Shown here: positions 12,621-25,650 of the stretch, piece by piece | How positions within the stretch are numbered: the first letter of the stretch is position 1 | How the letters are laid out: every line of letters starts with the position of its first letter | DNA from: Costus lasius | Taxonomy: Eukaryota; Streptophyta; Magnoliopsida; Zingiberales; Costaceae | DNA length: 64,000 nt | Direction of reading: 5' to 3' | NCBI GenBank assembly: GCA_027563935.2 | Contig: CM050446.2 | Span: 128,997,608 to 129,061,607 of the forward strand | The notes under the pieces: generated by a model | What the model was told of the DNA's origin: nothing | The model's database searches: none | Seen by the model: only the letters and a program-made list of their open reading frames with translations | Made by a program: the position numbers and the translations under genes

Positions 12621-15600
12621 TGCTCTTTTGACTATTCTCTTCGTTCCAATTCTTGTTGCCGTTGAAGGCTTTGGGAGATGAGGATATAGTGTGAGATTAA
12701 TGTGGAGCTCTGAAACCTTGAAATATCACTTAATCTTGGTCGGTTTGGTGCCATCCTGAGCTTCATCGTGTATACCAAGTACAGCAGACGTCATCCTAGA
12801 TCCTCAAAGACTTGGACGTTCAAAGCTCTCACTAGCTCCAAGGTCAAATAGCATCAAGTGTTACCTCTTCCAAGGATTTGTATGGCTCGAGGACAAAAGG
12901 TCAAAGCTCAAGACCCGAAAACAATGCTCCATGAAGAACTCCCTTCAAAGTGTTCAATCAAGCTTCAATGAATGGAATAGTCTTTCATTTTAAGCCAAAG
13001 TTGTAAACATGATGGTCAAATTAATGAATTAATGAAGAATGACACTTTCTTGCATGTTCCCTTAGTTGATTCTCTTCTCCACACTTCTCCAGCCCAAGCT
13101 CCCTTCTCTTGTTCACTCCAGTCTGAGTTCTCATCTGTCTATCAAGGCTACCTTCTGCTCCTGAAGATTCCCTTCTTGTCAGGATTGTTTCAACCTCCAC
13201 ATTCAGCAACTTCTTGATTTTCTGCAAAACTCTGTTCTATCTACACACTGCCCAAATTTCAATTCTGAAAGCTACAGTACTTCACTGTTCTATTTCTTCA
13301 AATTGAACACTGTTAAATTTCTGAACTAAATTTCATCCCTGTTAGTAAGACCAGAAGCAGAGTTCTGATTCAATTTGCTCAAGTACTACACTAATCTGTT
13401 CAAGTTCTGAATTTAAAATTCAGAACAGCGTTCCAAATTGTTACAAATCAGATACCTACAAAACTACAATAACTAGTTAACACCTTCACGTCAATCTCTG
13501 CATCTATTTCAATATTTCTGAAAATTCTGCTATTCTTCACTCGGCACAGTAACATTTCAATTCTCTAAATTGCATAGTTCTATTTTGTGAAGAAACAGAC
13601 ATCAAGAATTCCTCAGGTCTACATTGGGGGACCGAAGGCTACTTTGTAATATGGTCCTCAACTCTATCAAATAACAACCCATTTGTCCACTCAAATTTAA
13701 GTTAGGTACCCTATTAAATAACTATAACACAAGTATTTAAATGGGTACTCAATTCAATATAAATAATTATATTTTTTACATTTTAATTATCTTTATATAA
13801 TATATATATATAACAATTTTTTTTATGATTAATAAGCAGAGAGTTTTAGATAATTATATTTATATTGTTAATCAGGTATCAAATATCAAATATCAAGTAT
13901 TATATTTTTTAAATTCGAATTTGACTCACACCCAATTATTCGGAACCTAATTAGGTACTTGAACTCACAATAACTTTGACAAATTAGATAGAATTTGTTG
14001 ATGAGTCATGTTTAGCAGAAAAGGGACGTAATGCTACTAAAATACCTAAAAAGAATCATACAAGAAAAGGTCTTAGAGGAGGAATAAAAATCAACACCGA
14101 TGGCTCATCGCAGTTGAACTTCATTGGATATCTGATCCAGAATGATCAAGTCTGGATCATCCGCAGCTGCAGTCGCGGTCTTAAAGTGATCTTTATTGGA
14201 AATTTTGGGCCTCCGTTCATAATAATTGAGCTGATAATAAATTCATAGTTAAATATATTTTTTTATAAGTCTCCTTCATATGTCGTAAATATATAAAGGA
14301 TCATTGAGTTTCTGTTTACTAGATGTACATTAAATTGTCAATGTTCTTTGGATAGAAAATAGGACAGCTAATTGGTTGGCCATTTTTTTGACAGAATTTC
14401 AAAAACATGTGACATCTGTTGTATAAATTGGGAGATGGTGGCCCTCCGTTGACTGGTCAACTGCGAAAGTATCCAACTCTAGATTCGCTGCAGTCTGACG
14501 CACCCGGGAATAAAGGTAAAGGGTTTGGTCATAGCGCTACGCGCACGTTGCGTCTATGCGACGACACATTCTGCCCCGTTCGATCCAACGGCATCATCAT
14601 CCGTACCGTCAAAACAAAATCACAACACGAGTCCTACAGCATTATTATTAATTATATTATTATTAATAGCAGATTAGCAGAGAAAGGTGAAGGTGGTGTG
14701 GTTGAATCAATTGACCAAATTGTCCCTTTTGGTTTTGTGTCGCTGTGCTGTCTCCATCAACTGTCCGCTCCTTTTAATTTTACTTGTCCTTTTTCGTTGA
14801 AGATTGTAGTCTTGGCAGGTCTGTCTCAATCTGTTTCCCACTAGGCTCAAGTTCTCATATAATTTCAATATAACGAGTTTTATTAATAAAGGAGCTAACT
14901 GCTAGGGTAAAATTCTAAAAACCAAAAAAAAAAAAAAGTTTAATGGAGATTTTTTGATATGACTAAGTTTGTGATTTATTTAATGAATACGGTGGATTAT
15001 GTGCCTTAATCAGTATGATAAGTGATTTCTAAAAAGAAATTCAAGATTCTAATTTTAAAATTTAAATTTCTTATGTGAATTAGATGTTCAAGATTCTAAT
15101 TTTTCTATTTCTAAGACAAGCACTGTAATGAAGGATAAAGACTGCACTACGAGGGAATTTGTAGTCAATCACAAATTTGTACTTCAATTGTTTTAGAAAA
15201 TTCAATAGTGACTTATTCCCTTTTATGGATAACTATAAATTGTACTTAAAAATTTTGAATAATAGGGGATTGTTGGTATTATTAAATTAAACATTCAATT
15301 TTTTGAAAATATTAAACATTCATATAAATTATTTTAGAATGGATGTATCTATTTAATTTTTTATTTAATAATTTAATATCAATTATGAGGAGGCATTTGA
15401 ATAATATAGTAATTCAAATATCAAGACATTAAATGAGTTTTTAGTTAATGCATTTTTAAGCGGATGATTGCATCATTTCCTTGAACTTGTTTGGATTAAT
15501 TTGCTGAAAGAAGTCGATGGATGAAGTAAGCTTTGATGTCGGTAGGCTTGGCAAAGATGTATGCACGGTAATTTTTTTCTTTAACAGAGAACACAAGTTT

Positions 15601-15840
15601 TCAATCTCAACAAATCAAAGTTAAATCCTTAATTCATATAAGAATTGCCTGAGTAAAAAAAGGGAAAAAAGAAGTAAAATTGAAGGAAAGGAATCCCTCA
15701 CAGTGGTGAATTAGAATGCCCACATTAGCTTAGCTGTCTTATCGTCCACCTTGTTTGTTTATGGGCAGACAGTAAATGGATTGGAGGAAAACTGGAGTGG
15801 CGAGTCATCCATGATCCATCCAACCATGTGGACGAGTTCA
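12621..15840. other. Intergenic DNA; nothing recognised
   Basis: There is no supported gene here. Open frames such as the one at 14419-14844 have no domain signature, and the sequence is AT-rich with simple repeats. The last few hundred bases may be the promoter of the MIR159 locus. Confidence 0.5.
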
Positions 15841-15859
15841 GAGACACTTTACTTATTTA

Positions 15860-17380
15860 TTAATTATCGATTCTCTTCCTCATCTTGCCTTTCACCTCTC
15901 CACCCCCAACCTCCTTACTCCAAACTATTATTAAAGCAGCGGCAGCTCGTCTTTCTCTGTATGTAATATGGAGTAGTAGCAGTAGCAGTAGTCGTCGGAG
16001 GGGGAGCCCAAGCTTTTGGGACTTTATCCATGCCAGACCCTCTAGCTGTGTTCACAGTCTTCCTTTCTTGTTGATTTTATTAGGGTTTCATGCATGCGAA
16101 GTCGCCACAGGACCTTTACTCTATTGTTTTGTATATGCGCATAAAGGAGAATCGTTAAAACACCAAAATAAATTACACTGATAGTATTTGATGCAGATTT
16201 ATGGATGCAGCAGCTCGTACAGCTATTCAATCTAGTAGTAAAAGAAGGTGATTTGTTTTCGCTGTGGAGCTCCTTGAGGTCCAATGGAAGGGATTGGAAG
16301 GGTGGATTCAGCTGCTGGCTTATGGATTCCACTTTCCTATACCATGTTTCTGGCTCCATGCCTGCGATCGATCGAGGAGAGAGACGGTGGATGTTAATTG
16401 TTGGTGTAGGATTGTGGCTTGCATAACTCAGGAGCTGCATCAGCCCGGCCTGGCCATTGTTTGGATTGAAGGGAGCTCTACTTGCATCATCATTTTGCCC
16501 TCTTTTTCTTTCCTTTCTTGAATCTGATTCATCATCCAAGAAAAGACCTTTTTTTATGGTACTAACTATTACAGAAGAAACGATCTTGCTCGTAATAAGA
16601 GAAGGCTGAGATCGTCATCTATCTAAATACCTAACTTTATTTTTGGATTTTTATTCATCTTTTTATGTTCTTGCTAGATCTTGTTAGTTATCAGTCAGGT
16701 AACTTATCTTATATTTGCTTTTTTTCTTGATATTCTTGATAATGGTGACTTTGTTAAAAATGTGCAGAAATTATTTCCTGTTTGTTGCAGGCCGGACGGT
16801 GATCGAGCAGCAAAATATTGTCAGAATCTCTTAAAATAGCATCTTCCTCAGCTTCCCGTCAATTAAAGCTGCATCTACCTGATCATAATTCATATTGTTT
16901 CGTTCTTCTTTGTTTTCCTCTGGCTGGAAGAGAAAAAAAGGGATAAAATAGACCTCGCCTGGTCCTTCTACAACTGCAATATGTGAAAGATGGGATGATG
17001 ATAAGTGAAATTGGCCTGAGCAATTGCTGTTACTTTCAAGGGCAAAGAGGGCTGATCATATTAATTGAACATTTTTTTTTCTGTGGTTGCTAAATGATTC
17101 TTTATTTCATTTCAATTTGTTTTAAGTGTTCGACTGAGACATCTTGAGTTGGGTGTTGACTTTTTCTAGGTGCGCTGCTGCGTTGAAACCAAAGATAATC
17201 TTAGTTCATCCATCTCTTGATAGATCCATAAAAGAATTGAATCAGAAAAAAAAGAGTTCTTTTTAATTTTTTTTCCCTTTTTCTCTAATATCTCTTTGTA
17301 CAGGAGAGGTGATCGGAACTGGGGCAACAGCTCACCGACATTCCGAGTGAGGGATTCTTTGAAAATTGTTGTACTTAGCA
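15860..17380 (+). ncRNA. Probable primary transcript region of MIR159
   Basis: The hairpin is embedded in a non-coding stretch that looks like a 5' leader, with CT-rich sequence at 15873-15960. Downstream is a plausible intron with donor CAG/GTAACTT near 16699 and acceptor TTGCAG near 16785. The exact ends of the primary transcript cannot be seen. This entry marks the likely transcribed unit, inferred from the hairpin's position. Confidence 0.4.
16258..16490 (+). ncRNA. MIR159: MIR159 precursor hairpin
   Basis: The 3' arm carries the 21-nt plant miR159 at 16460-16480, beginning TTTGGATTGAAGGGAGC and ending TCTA. The 5' arm at about 16265-16287 contains GAGCTCCTTGAGGTCCAAT, which pairs with it as the miRNA star, as in known MIR159 stems. 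The foldback of about 230 nt is normal for this family, whose precursors are longer than most plant miRNA precursors. In plants miR159 directs cleavage of GAMYB transcription-factor mRNAs. The locus lies in a non-coding transcribed-looking region with TC-rich upstream sequence and a possible intron at about 16699-16790 (CAG/GTAACTT to TTGCAG/GCC). Short ORFs over the hairpin are accidental. Confidence 0.95.
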
Positions 17381-18408
17381 TTAGTGGCTATTGAGTATTG
17401 ACGAGAGAGGGAAAAGGGGCCAAAAGGCTGCCCTAATTTAATTGTCGCACTTGCAAATTCTCTTTATATATATATATTTTTGAAATTCTTCATCTCAATA
17501 TTCATACTCGTGACCGACTAGAAAAATTAATCATTTATTTTATGATTGAGTTAGGAGTGGAAAATACTTGCAAATTTACTTATTTGTTTTATGTTTTTCC
17601 CTATGAGGTTTGAACTATCAACCAAGGCACAAACTGTTTTTCTTCCTATTTCTTTTTATTTCCTTAAAAAATCTTAATCAAATTTACACATAAATAATTA
17701 TTATATATATTTTATATATGACACATAATAATGATTTAATTACGTTAGTAAGGTTTGAAATATCATGCTGGTTAAATAATATATATACATGTATAATCCA
17801 TTATTATGTTAGTGACATTACATGTTAGGTAATTTTCTTGATAAAACTTGCCATGTTAAAAAAAATCTTGATTAACTAAGTTAATAAATTTTCTAGATGA
17901 AATTTTAAACTTACTCGTAAAAAGTAATATTATTATGATTTATTATTGTTTTACAAAGATTACTATATGATATTATATTTACTAATGCTTTAATAAAAAT
18001 AAAATATTATTTTCCTTCTGTATTTAGTTTTAGAAATTTCCTCTTTTTGAAATTGAACTAAATTTTATTATATTATCATTTCATCCGATAATTAATAATA
18101 TAAAAATATATTCACTATAATTTTAGAAAACAAAACCTTTTGATTTTGCTTCATTTTAATACATTCTTTTCTTTTAATTTAAAATAAATTAATGGGAATG
18201 GTTTTTCTAATGATAAGAATAAATGGAATTTTGTTTAATCTTTCTAAGCTCAACTTTTTTTATCATATCTATATTCCATTCCTTTTAATATTTATGTAGT
18301 TTTGTTTATAAAAATATTATCTATAACTAATCATTTGCTATCCTTCAATTTATATCATATTAAACTCATCCCTTTAGACTTTTATTAGACGTCTTTGATA
18401 GTCAAGTT
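17381..18408. other. AT-rich intergenic DNA
   Basis: No gene or defined repeat is recognised here. Confidence 0.55.
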
Positions 18409-18956
18409 TAGGGGTGAGCATTCGGTAAAACTGAAACCGATTTACTGAAAACTGATTTACCAAAATTTTTTTTACCGAAAAATTAAAAACCGAAACTGAA
18501 CCGAATTTCCTAAAAAACCGAAATTTTACCGAAACTGAATTTAACAAAATTTTAGGTAAATTCGGTAAATTATCAAAAAATTAAATTATTAAGTATTTAA
18601 TTAATTATATGATAATTAATTATATGATTGATAATTAAGTGATTAGCTATTAGGTAATAGATTTTAGACTTTTAATAAACTAATTATACTATAATAAAAT
18701 TAGAATATAATATAATATAATATATTTTTTAATATATATTATATATTATATATATTTTAATATATATATATATATATCGGTAAATCGGTTTTTTACCAAA
18801 CCGAAATTATAAAAACCGAAACCGAAACCGAAAATCAAATTTTATAAAATTTATTACCGAAACCGAAACCGAATATTTTTTTTACCGAACCGAATTTACC
18901 AAAATTTTTGGTAATCAATAAAAACCGAAATAACTGAACCCGAATGCTCCACCCTA
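18409..18956. mobile_element. Non-autonomous hAT element (548 bp) with ACCGAAACCGAA subterminal repeats
   Basis: The ends are TAGGGGTGAGCATTCGG and the complement of TAGGGTGGAGCATTCGG, flanked by GTCAAGTT (18401-18408) and GTCAAGTC (18957-18964), an 8-bp duplication with one mismatch. Both subterminal regions are crowded with ACCGAAACCGAA-type repeats and the centre is very AT-rich. The ends and subterminal repeats closely resemble those of the 4.66-kb hAT element at 58312-62968. It is therefore best read as an internal-deletion or MITE derivative of that family. Confidence 0.88.
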
Positions 18957-19345
18957 GTCAAGTCCACGCAAATATTTGAACCATCCACTTGAGGATTGAC
19001 ACCTCCATTTGACTTTCACTAGACCTAGTTCGATCGATGCATAACTCCGGTTAGTATATGTAGTTATCTTTTATATATAATTGAATCGTGTAAATAAATC
19101 GGGATTGAGAAAATAAATTTGAAACAGAGGAAGGAAAAATCCATTTGCGTTGACCAACCGCCATTCCGTATAAATAGGAGTTGACGTGTTTGTGTTTTGA
19201 AACATTCAAACACCGAAAACCATGGAGAGCACTGGCGCACACATAACAATAATTATAATACAGACACAATTTCCTCCGAAAACCATTCCGCATAAATAGG
19301 GTGAAGTATAATTGATCGAAAGGAAATACTTGTAAGAGGAAGACG

Positions 19346-19573
19346 ATGAAGAAGAAGGCGCCGGCCGCCGTAAAGCCACCCAAAGCGCCAACGAAGAAGG
19401 CGGTGGTCATTTTGTTCGCAGCCGCCGCCTCTGACGCTCCCCTCCTCAATGCAATCATCGTCGCTAATGATTCACCGGAGGAGCCAGCGTCCACAACAAA
19501 GAGCACTGGATCGCTTCGGAAGGTGCGTCATCGGAGGAAGCAAATTGCACCACAGAGATCGCCATCGATATGA
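19346..19573 (+). CDS. Small hypothetical protein, 75 residues
   Basis: This open frame has a good start context (GACGATGAAG) and lies about 50 bases after a TATA-like ATAAATAGG at 19292-19300. The product is basic: a Lys/Pro/Ala-rich start, an Ala-rich middle and an Arg/Lys-rich end (RKVRHRRKQ). I recognise no domain. The antisense strand also has a long open frame with a hydrophobic segment, so the coding strand is uncertain. It could equally be GC-rich non-coding sequence. Confidence 0.3.
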   Translation: MKKKAPAAVKPPKAPTKKAVVILFAAAASDAPLLNAIIVANDSPEEPASTTKSTGSLRKVRHRRKQIAPQRSPSI

Positions 19574-19639
19574 TTGCTCTCATCAACGATGGTGGTGGAA
19601 GGAAACATTCATGGAAACCGGCGCTACCATCTGAATTAA

Positions 19640-20200
19640 TGGAGCCGACGAATGAACGGATCGTTAATTATTGCTTGGTAGAATAATGCAAGGTTTAATT
19701 TACGTAGGTTAAAGTAGAACATTTCTTGAGTTGGTAAAGAAACTAATTAATTTGTTTCTTTTGTGTTTGATTTCCAGTTATTTGTGTACTGAGGAATGAT
19801 TTGGGTTTTTTTTTTTCCTTATTGTTTTGTGCATATTAAATGTATCAATGTAGATTTATTAGTAATATGATACTACCAAATTTGTTAATGCTATATTATC
19901 TATATGAATTGGGATAAAAAACACTGTGCACATCTTCAGTGATTGGATTGAATACATGCTTGCGATCTGTAAAGCAAGGTTTCTAGTTCCGCATACATCA
20001 ATAACAAATTACAAGGTCCCAACTTAGCACAAACATGGATGGCGAGAGGGAGATCAAACTTTTTGCAATTTTACGAAGGAGAAAAAGGAAAAAGGTAAAT
20101 GATGAAAGGCCAAGAACAAGAGAAACAACACTGGCTAATGTTAATTAGAGGTCCTAATGCAGCAGATTGGGACATCTTCAAGTGCTCCACTGGATGAGGA
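19640..20200. other. Intergenic DNA between the small ORF and the LTPG gene
   Basis: Nothing is recognised here. The right part probably contains the 3' UTR of the LTPG gene, which ends at 20206 on the minus strand. Confidence 0.5.
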
Positions 20201-20205
20201 TCTGG

Positions 20206-22797
20206 TTATGTGGAAACATGTAGAAGGTGCAAGGCAAAGAGAAGAAGAAAACCTACCACCATTTTCCTTTCCAACCACCCTATGCCTTCCCCTTTACCTT
20301 TCCATCCATGGTGAATGCTGCTGCCACTGCTGGTGCTCACAGAATTGGGCTTAGAGGAAGTAGTAGAGGCAGTCGTAGCAGAAGAGTTTCCCTTTGCTGT
20401 CGCACAATGCAAAAAAAAAAAGAGTATATTAATAATACCTTAATGCAAAAGAGAGGTCACTAGCTATGATGTTATCTCTAGTTAAATATAAGCTTCTTTT
20501 TATATATATAAAAAAGGATTGAATTAAGTTAGAGAACTGATTTGATGACAGAGTGCAGCAATCCAATTTCTGAAACCAACATGAATTATTACTATTAGAT
20601 ATTAATATAGATTAACATAAGTTGATACAGAGGCTAAGTATCAAAATGTTTCTATTTATTCAAACTACATAACCTTTTGATGGAGGCGATGAGACAAACA
20701 CGAAGAGTGTGTAGGACTCCTCTTGCTGTGCGGCATGTTAGGTCAAAGTAGGCAGCAAACAGAAGATGACACAATTGACCTCTCCACCAAGCCACCAACC
20801 TTATCCTAAGCATTCCAAATACATTATCTCCTCTCCTAGATAGGATCTTAGGAAGGCACCTTTTATCGAGTGCCTTCAAGAAGCTCTGAGTTTAGCTATT
20901 CAATTAGCACTTCACAACTTGAGCTGTCTATTAAAAAATAGAAAAGGCAATTTTTTAGCTCTTATATTTTTCTAAATTTTGATCGAATAGCCTGACTGCC
21001 TGAGTTACAAAGAAAATTAAGAACCATCCAATAAAAGGTCCTCACTGGGATTTCTATCCTTATCCACTCCACTAGGGCACAATCTCTTGAAAGGAGGAAG
21101 TTTGGCAAGAAAAAGAACGGTGCATGAGACAAAATTCACAGCAGAGTCTATTGCTCCATTGGCTGCTTCAAATCTCGCATTGAAGGGGAAAAAACAGCAT
21201 AGTAACTTGCAACCAGAACAGATATAAACAGATCACGGGCTGGTCAATTCATCAGCTTATTTAAATTGAACAGAAAGACAAAAATAAAAGAAAGTTTAAT
21301 TAACACATTAACTAGAGGAAGAATCCTAAGTTCGGTTCAAACTTTCATGCCTTAAAAATTATAAAGAGATCTATTTAAACTTATCATTGTACAATGCATT
21401 CAATGACTTAACGATATTTAGATATTTTACTTTGATTATATGATTTTGCATCCAACCAAGATTTTAAAAAAATACTATCAAATTGAACTACAGTTTACAA
21501 TTGGTAGCACGGTTTAATTTTGAATTTACTTTACATGATTCAGTAGCTAAAGTGAGCTATTAGAACAGAATTATAAAAACTCATATATCATCAAGTATAT
21601 CATATATGTGAGACGACCCTATGATTGAAAAAGTTATGAAGTGATTTCACTCCAGTTACATAAAATAGAAAATTAGCATTCTAGGTTCAACCTTTTAACT
21701 ATTTTGGAAAAAAAAAAAAATCTAAACTAGCACCTATAGACAAGTATCTATGAATTTAGTGTAGAAGGGCTTAGTATAATATTTTTTTTCTTTCGCTTAT
21801 AGACAAAGCATTCTGAAACTGAGCACTAAACAAAGTAGGAAAGTGTACTCCCGTGAACTGCAAGGCTCACCAAACATTCTTTCAGATTAAACTAATTCTT
21901 CACATGTTGATGTTACAGCACAAACTTGGACTAACACTCAAATTAATATTATTTTTTTAAAAAAAAGAAATTATGATGAATATTGTCAAAATTATAAGAG
22001 ATATAAAAATACAATTAATGCAATGTTGTCCCATTAAATATACTCTGTCCAGTGGCTGGCAGCCCAATCAAGAAGCTGCACAAGACCTAAAAGCAAGTGA
22101 AGAGAACAGAGACTATGCAGCCACTGACCAACAACAATGAATGCGCTCGCAGACAACGAAAACAAAAATTTAATGCGCTTCGCACAAAAGTTCTCAACAA
22201 AACTGAAACTGAAGGATTGTGTAATGACGAAAATGAAGGAATTGAAAAGGTAAATAATCACTGACTCACCTTCGGTTGTGCTGCCCGAAGCCGTCTGCTT
22301 GAAGATCTGGGCCTCCTTCGAATTGGGCGGCAGGTTGAGTAGCTCTGCGTCCAAAAGAACAATAAAAAGTATACTAAATTGAAATTTAAAGGATCCAAAA
22401 ACAATAAAGTGTAATATTCCGAATCTTGTAAAAAAAAAAAGCAAACAAGCAAATATCGTGTTTAATTACTGGGGCAAGCGGAGATGTTGGCGGCGGTAGC
22501 ACAGGCGTCGGGGAGGGCAAGGGCGCGGGTGACGTTGATCTTGATGGGCAACTGCGGATCGTCGTGGTCCTTGACCAGGACGCACAGGCATTTGGGGCTC
22601 CTGGCCAGCACGTCCTTGAGCCCCGTGCAGCAGTCTGGCGTCGGCGTCTTCGCCGCCCCCTGCACGTACGTGATGCACGTCTGCATCCCCACCAGCGCCG
22701 TCCCGCACTCCGTCAGGTCCGCCGCCGTGTCGGCGGTGGTGGTCGTGCAGAAGATGAGGGGGACAATAAGGGCGAGAAGAAGAAGAGCACTTCCCAT
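20206..22797 (-). CDS. Non-specific lipid-transfer protein, GPI-anchored (LTPG / xylogen-like)
   Basis: This is a secreted, plasma-membrane-anchored lipid-transfer protein, of the kind involved in wall or cuticle lipid movement. The exons are 22797-22470, 22344-22270 and 20396-20206, joining in frame to 197 residues with GT..AG introns of 125 bp and 1.87 kb. The start Met opens a clear signal peptide (MGSALLLLALIVPLIF). An in-frame upstream Met at 22887 would hide it, so the downstream start is preferred. The mature part has the complete eight-cysteine motif: EC, TC, DCC, KCLC, DAC and SAC, with CPKLLNLPP formed across the first splice. Exon 3 encodes a Ser/Thr-rich linker and a hydrophobic tail (MVVGFLLLFALHLLHVST) typical of a GPI signal. 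The closest described relatives are the YLS3/xylogen-type LTPGs. The distant third exon is inferred from phase and tail composition. Confidence 0.9.
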
Positions 22798-22943
22798 GGA
22801 TTTTGCTCTCCCGGGAAGTGCTAGAAGAAGCGGAGTTGCGGTTCTGATCGTACTGCGTCTGCGCTTTACTGTCTTAAAAGGAAGCATTACCGTAAAGAGA
22901 GAGAGTGTGTGTTTGTGTGTGAGCTTTAATGAACCTAATCGGG

Positions 22944-22951
22944 ATTTATAA
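22944..22951 (-). promoter_or_regulatory. TATA box of the LTPG gene
   Basis: TTATAAAT on the minus strand lies about 150 bases upstream of the LTPG start codon. It is followed by a CT/CA-rich leader (complement of 22890-22920), a common plant core-promoter layout. Confidence 0.55.
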
Positions 22952-22959
22952 TTTTATTT

Positions 22960-23705
22960 GTTAGTATTTTTTTAAAGAAAAAAGCATAAATATAAAATTG
23001 ATCAAAAATATATAATGACTCATCGACTAGACCTGAGTCAGCCTGATGCGAAGCCAAAACGGTTCAGTGACCTGATGATGGTTTGGTGTTCACACTTAAC
23101 AACATGTGAATTTGTAGGAACAAGACAACACAAGAGCAGGAAATGCAGACAATGCTGCTGCTGCTTTGCTTTTATGTGTAGGTCCTTGTGATTGGATTCC
23201 ACAGAATGTATTTATTTAATCAAATGTATATATATAGTAATTATTATTAGAAATTGTAGGGATCACAAAAGTTAAATGCTTGGACACAAAAGAACAAAGT
23301 TTGTACCTTTAACGGCCCCCGTGGCTCGCTTGAGCTGTCTTTGTTTGGTTTACAATGCTGTCACGGGAAGGCGATTTCGGAGATCTAGTTTAAGTACTAT
23401 TTTAATAATCTTTTCTATATTTCATACCCTTTACTAAGGTCAATGTGGCTGGAAGGTGACGAAGTGCGATAGTTTGACAGGTTGAACACTGCACTTATTG
23501 AGTCGGAAGTCTTTATCTCCCACTGAGAACTTTTGATACTTGGACTATTGTTTGTAGGAGTAGGGCTTGTTTAAATCAGTATAACTCTTCAATTTAAAAT
23601 TTTAATTTTTTTTTCTACCAAACGGTGGAGAAATAGAAGATTGAAAGATAAGAAAAGAAAATAATAAATAAATAAAAGATGAATTAAGACACATGTGACT
23701 GTCAT
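22960..23705. other. Intergenic DNA upstream of the LTPG gene
   Basis: No gene is recognised here. It is presumably the promoter-side region of the LTPG gene on the minus strand. Confidence 0.5.
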
Positions 23706-23709
23706 GAGG

Positions 23710-24126
23710 AGCCGTGGTGAAGGGAAAAAATTCTTAGTAAAAGGACCCACATAGAAAAACCTAGGTTGGATCTTTTGTTTTTATACCAAATATATTTTTT
23801 TTTTTAAAATTATAAAAAAAATGATCTACACATTCTAAGCTTTTTAACGGTACTAATATTGTCATAGAAAAAATCACGCACGATGAGAAACTAATAAAAA
23901 TATTTTCATAGAAATTTTTGTCTAAATAGTAGTCAAAAATTTCTACGATAATATTTTTGTTAATTTCTCATCGTGTGTGATTTTTTTTATGATAATATTG
24001 GTACCATTGAAAAGCTTAGAATGTGTATATCATTTCTTTATAATTTTTTTTAAAAAAATATATTTAGTATAAAAATGAAGGACTCAACATAGGTTTTCAC
24101 TAGAAAATTTTTTCGTGATGAAGGGT
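23710..24126. mobile_element. Fold-back MITE with about 200-bp arms
   Basis: The left half (about 23710-23925) and right half (about 23935-24126) are close inverted copies. For example, CACATTCTAAGCTTTT at 23829-23844 is mirrored by AAAAGCTTAGAATGTG at 24010-24025, and ATCACGCACGATGAGAAA is mirrored by TTTCTCATCGTGTGTGAT. The loop near 23928 is about 10 bases. There is no coding capacity. An RNA of this region would be one long hairpin. Confidence 0.85.
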
Positions 24127-24561
24127 GTCTAACCTTCGACGACAAGTGTGGGGAAGCAGGCAGAGAAGAGGGTGGACGGGTCCAATCTGCTACACATATT
24201 TTTTTTCTTTTTCTTACATTTCTACCCAATTCAAACATAACCATTTAGAAGGAAAATGGATACTCTCCTCTTTATTTTTTTCTAAAGATACGAAGGAAAA
24301 ATAGTTTTTTTTATTTTTCTCCTATCTTTTCATCTAAGAAAATAGGGTGTTAAAGTTATATTTAGACGCATATATGAAGCTAACATCCCTAGCAATATCT
24401 CTTATATCTTTTTTAGTAAATTATGATAGAGTGTTTGGTTGAGTTATTTTACTAGATGTATTATTTATCATCCTTGAAAAGCTCTTGTGTTACTTTGTAT
24501 TTCTTTATGTTTTCTTCATTATGACTGTGTAACTTGTAGAGACAATTGATTATCACCCTTA

Positions 24562-25650
24562 ATGCATGTGGATGAGAGATGCATTGTTGGGACTAGAGCT
24601 AAGCAAGTGAAGATGACTTCTATGGTAGATTGGCTTGAGGATGACACACAAGAGGCCATTCAACACCTCACAACTCAAATCAAAGACTTGATGACAAGAA
24701 TGTTAGTGTTTACCCAAGCAATTTATTCTGGCCAAGAGAATGCTTGACTCCATAACAACCCAATGAAAAAGTCTCCGAGCTATGGAACTAATAATATTGC
24801 AACATGTGAAAAACTTATACAAGAGTTGAAAGTCCAATTCCTCCTAGAAAATATAAGTCATATGGCCCAATGAAAAATTACAAAATCTTTGTCATATAGA
24901 TAACATAAGGGAGTATGTAAAACAGTTATTGGCCCTATGCTTGATGTCTAAGATATGTCAGAGATGGACATGTTATTTTTCTTTTTCAATAGGTTAAAAT
25001 TATGCGCTCAACAAGAGCTACATTAGCATATTGTCCAAAATTTGACATCAACATAAGCAGGAGAATAACAACTTACAGATTTATGTTTCCCTATAAATAA
25101 TTGAGAGAATATTACCCTCTCACCCACCTCAATTCAATAAATCAAAAGGGAAGGAACCGATGAGGCAAAATTAAAGAAGCCCATACAAGGGAAGGTCACA
25201 TACAACAACCCCAAGGCTAGGGAGATACTTCCATTCTTGATTGTCAAAAAACCTTGGACCCCAAACAAAAACAAGGCGGCTCAAACATCATCAAATAATA
25301 AGAGTAATTCTAATGATAGCTACACTAATGGCAATATGACTCCTTCAAGGAAACTTAACATAGGTGTGATATGTTTGCTCAATGTCATCAAGGCTCAGTG
25401 GGGGAAGCTAAAAACCAAAGAAGTGGACAAAGAACTTCAATAAACTCATGTATGTTGGCATTAAAGTAAATGATCAAAAAGCCAAATTCATAATTGACTC
25501 AGGCATTAGTCATAACTTTATTTTCAAATTTAGGAGGCAACCAAACTCGACCTCAAATATGAGAAAAGCTTAAGACAAATAGGTATGATGGAGGTAGGAG
25601 CCACGAACTAAGGAGATATAAATGGAGCTTAAGGCTACCCTAAGGCACCA
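24562..25650 (+). pseudogene. Decayed Ty3/gypsy gag-protease remnant
   Basis: Conceptual fragments in shifting frames read as a retrotransposon polyprotein. A gag stretch at about 24876-25060 includes IREYVKQLLALCL, equivalent to the family's IREYVKxFSxLML. An aspartic protease at about 25450-25590 has IIDSGISHNF in place of the usual VDTGATHNF, followed one frame away by EATKLDLKYEK. Stops and frameshifts interrupt it throughout, and reverse transcriptase and integrase are not visible. The element is dead and truncated. Whether the DNA out to about 27000 also derives from it I cannot tell. Confidence 0.7.

Noticed and set aside
14419..14844. 141-codon ORF
   Set aside because: There is no domain or plausible codon pattern, and it runs through AT-rich simple sequence.
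16042..16539. 165-codon ORF antisense to MIR159
   Set aside because: It overlaps the conserved miRNA hairpin, has no domain, and the conservation is explained by miR159.
20652..20879. 75-codon ORF inside the LTPG second intron
   Set aside because: It has no recognisable similarity and lies in an intron supported by splice phase on both sides.
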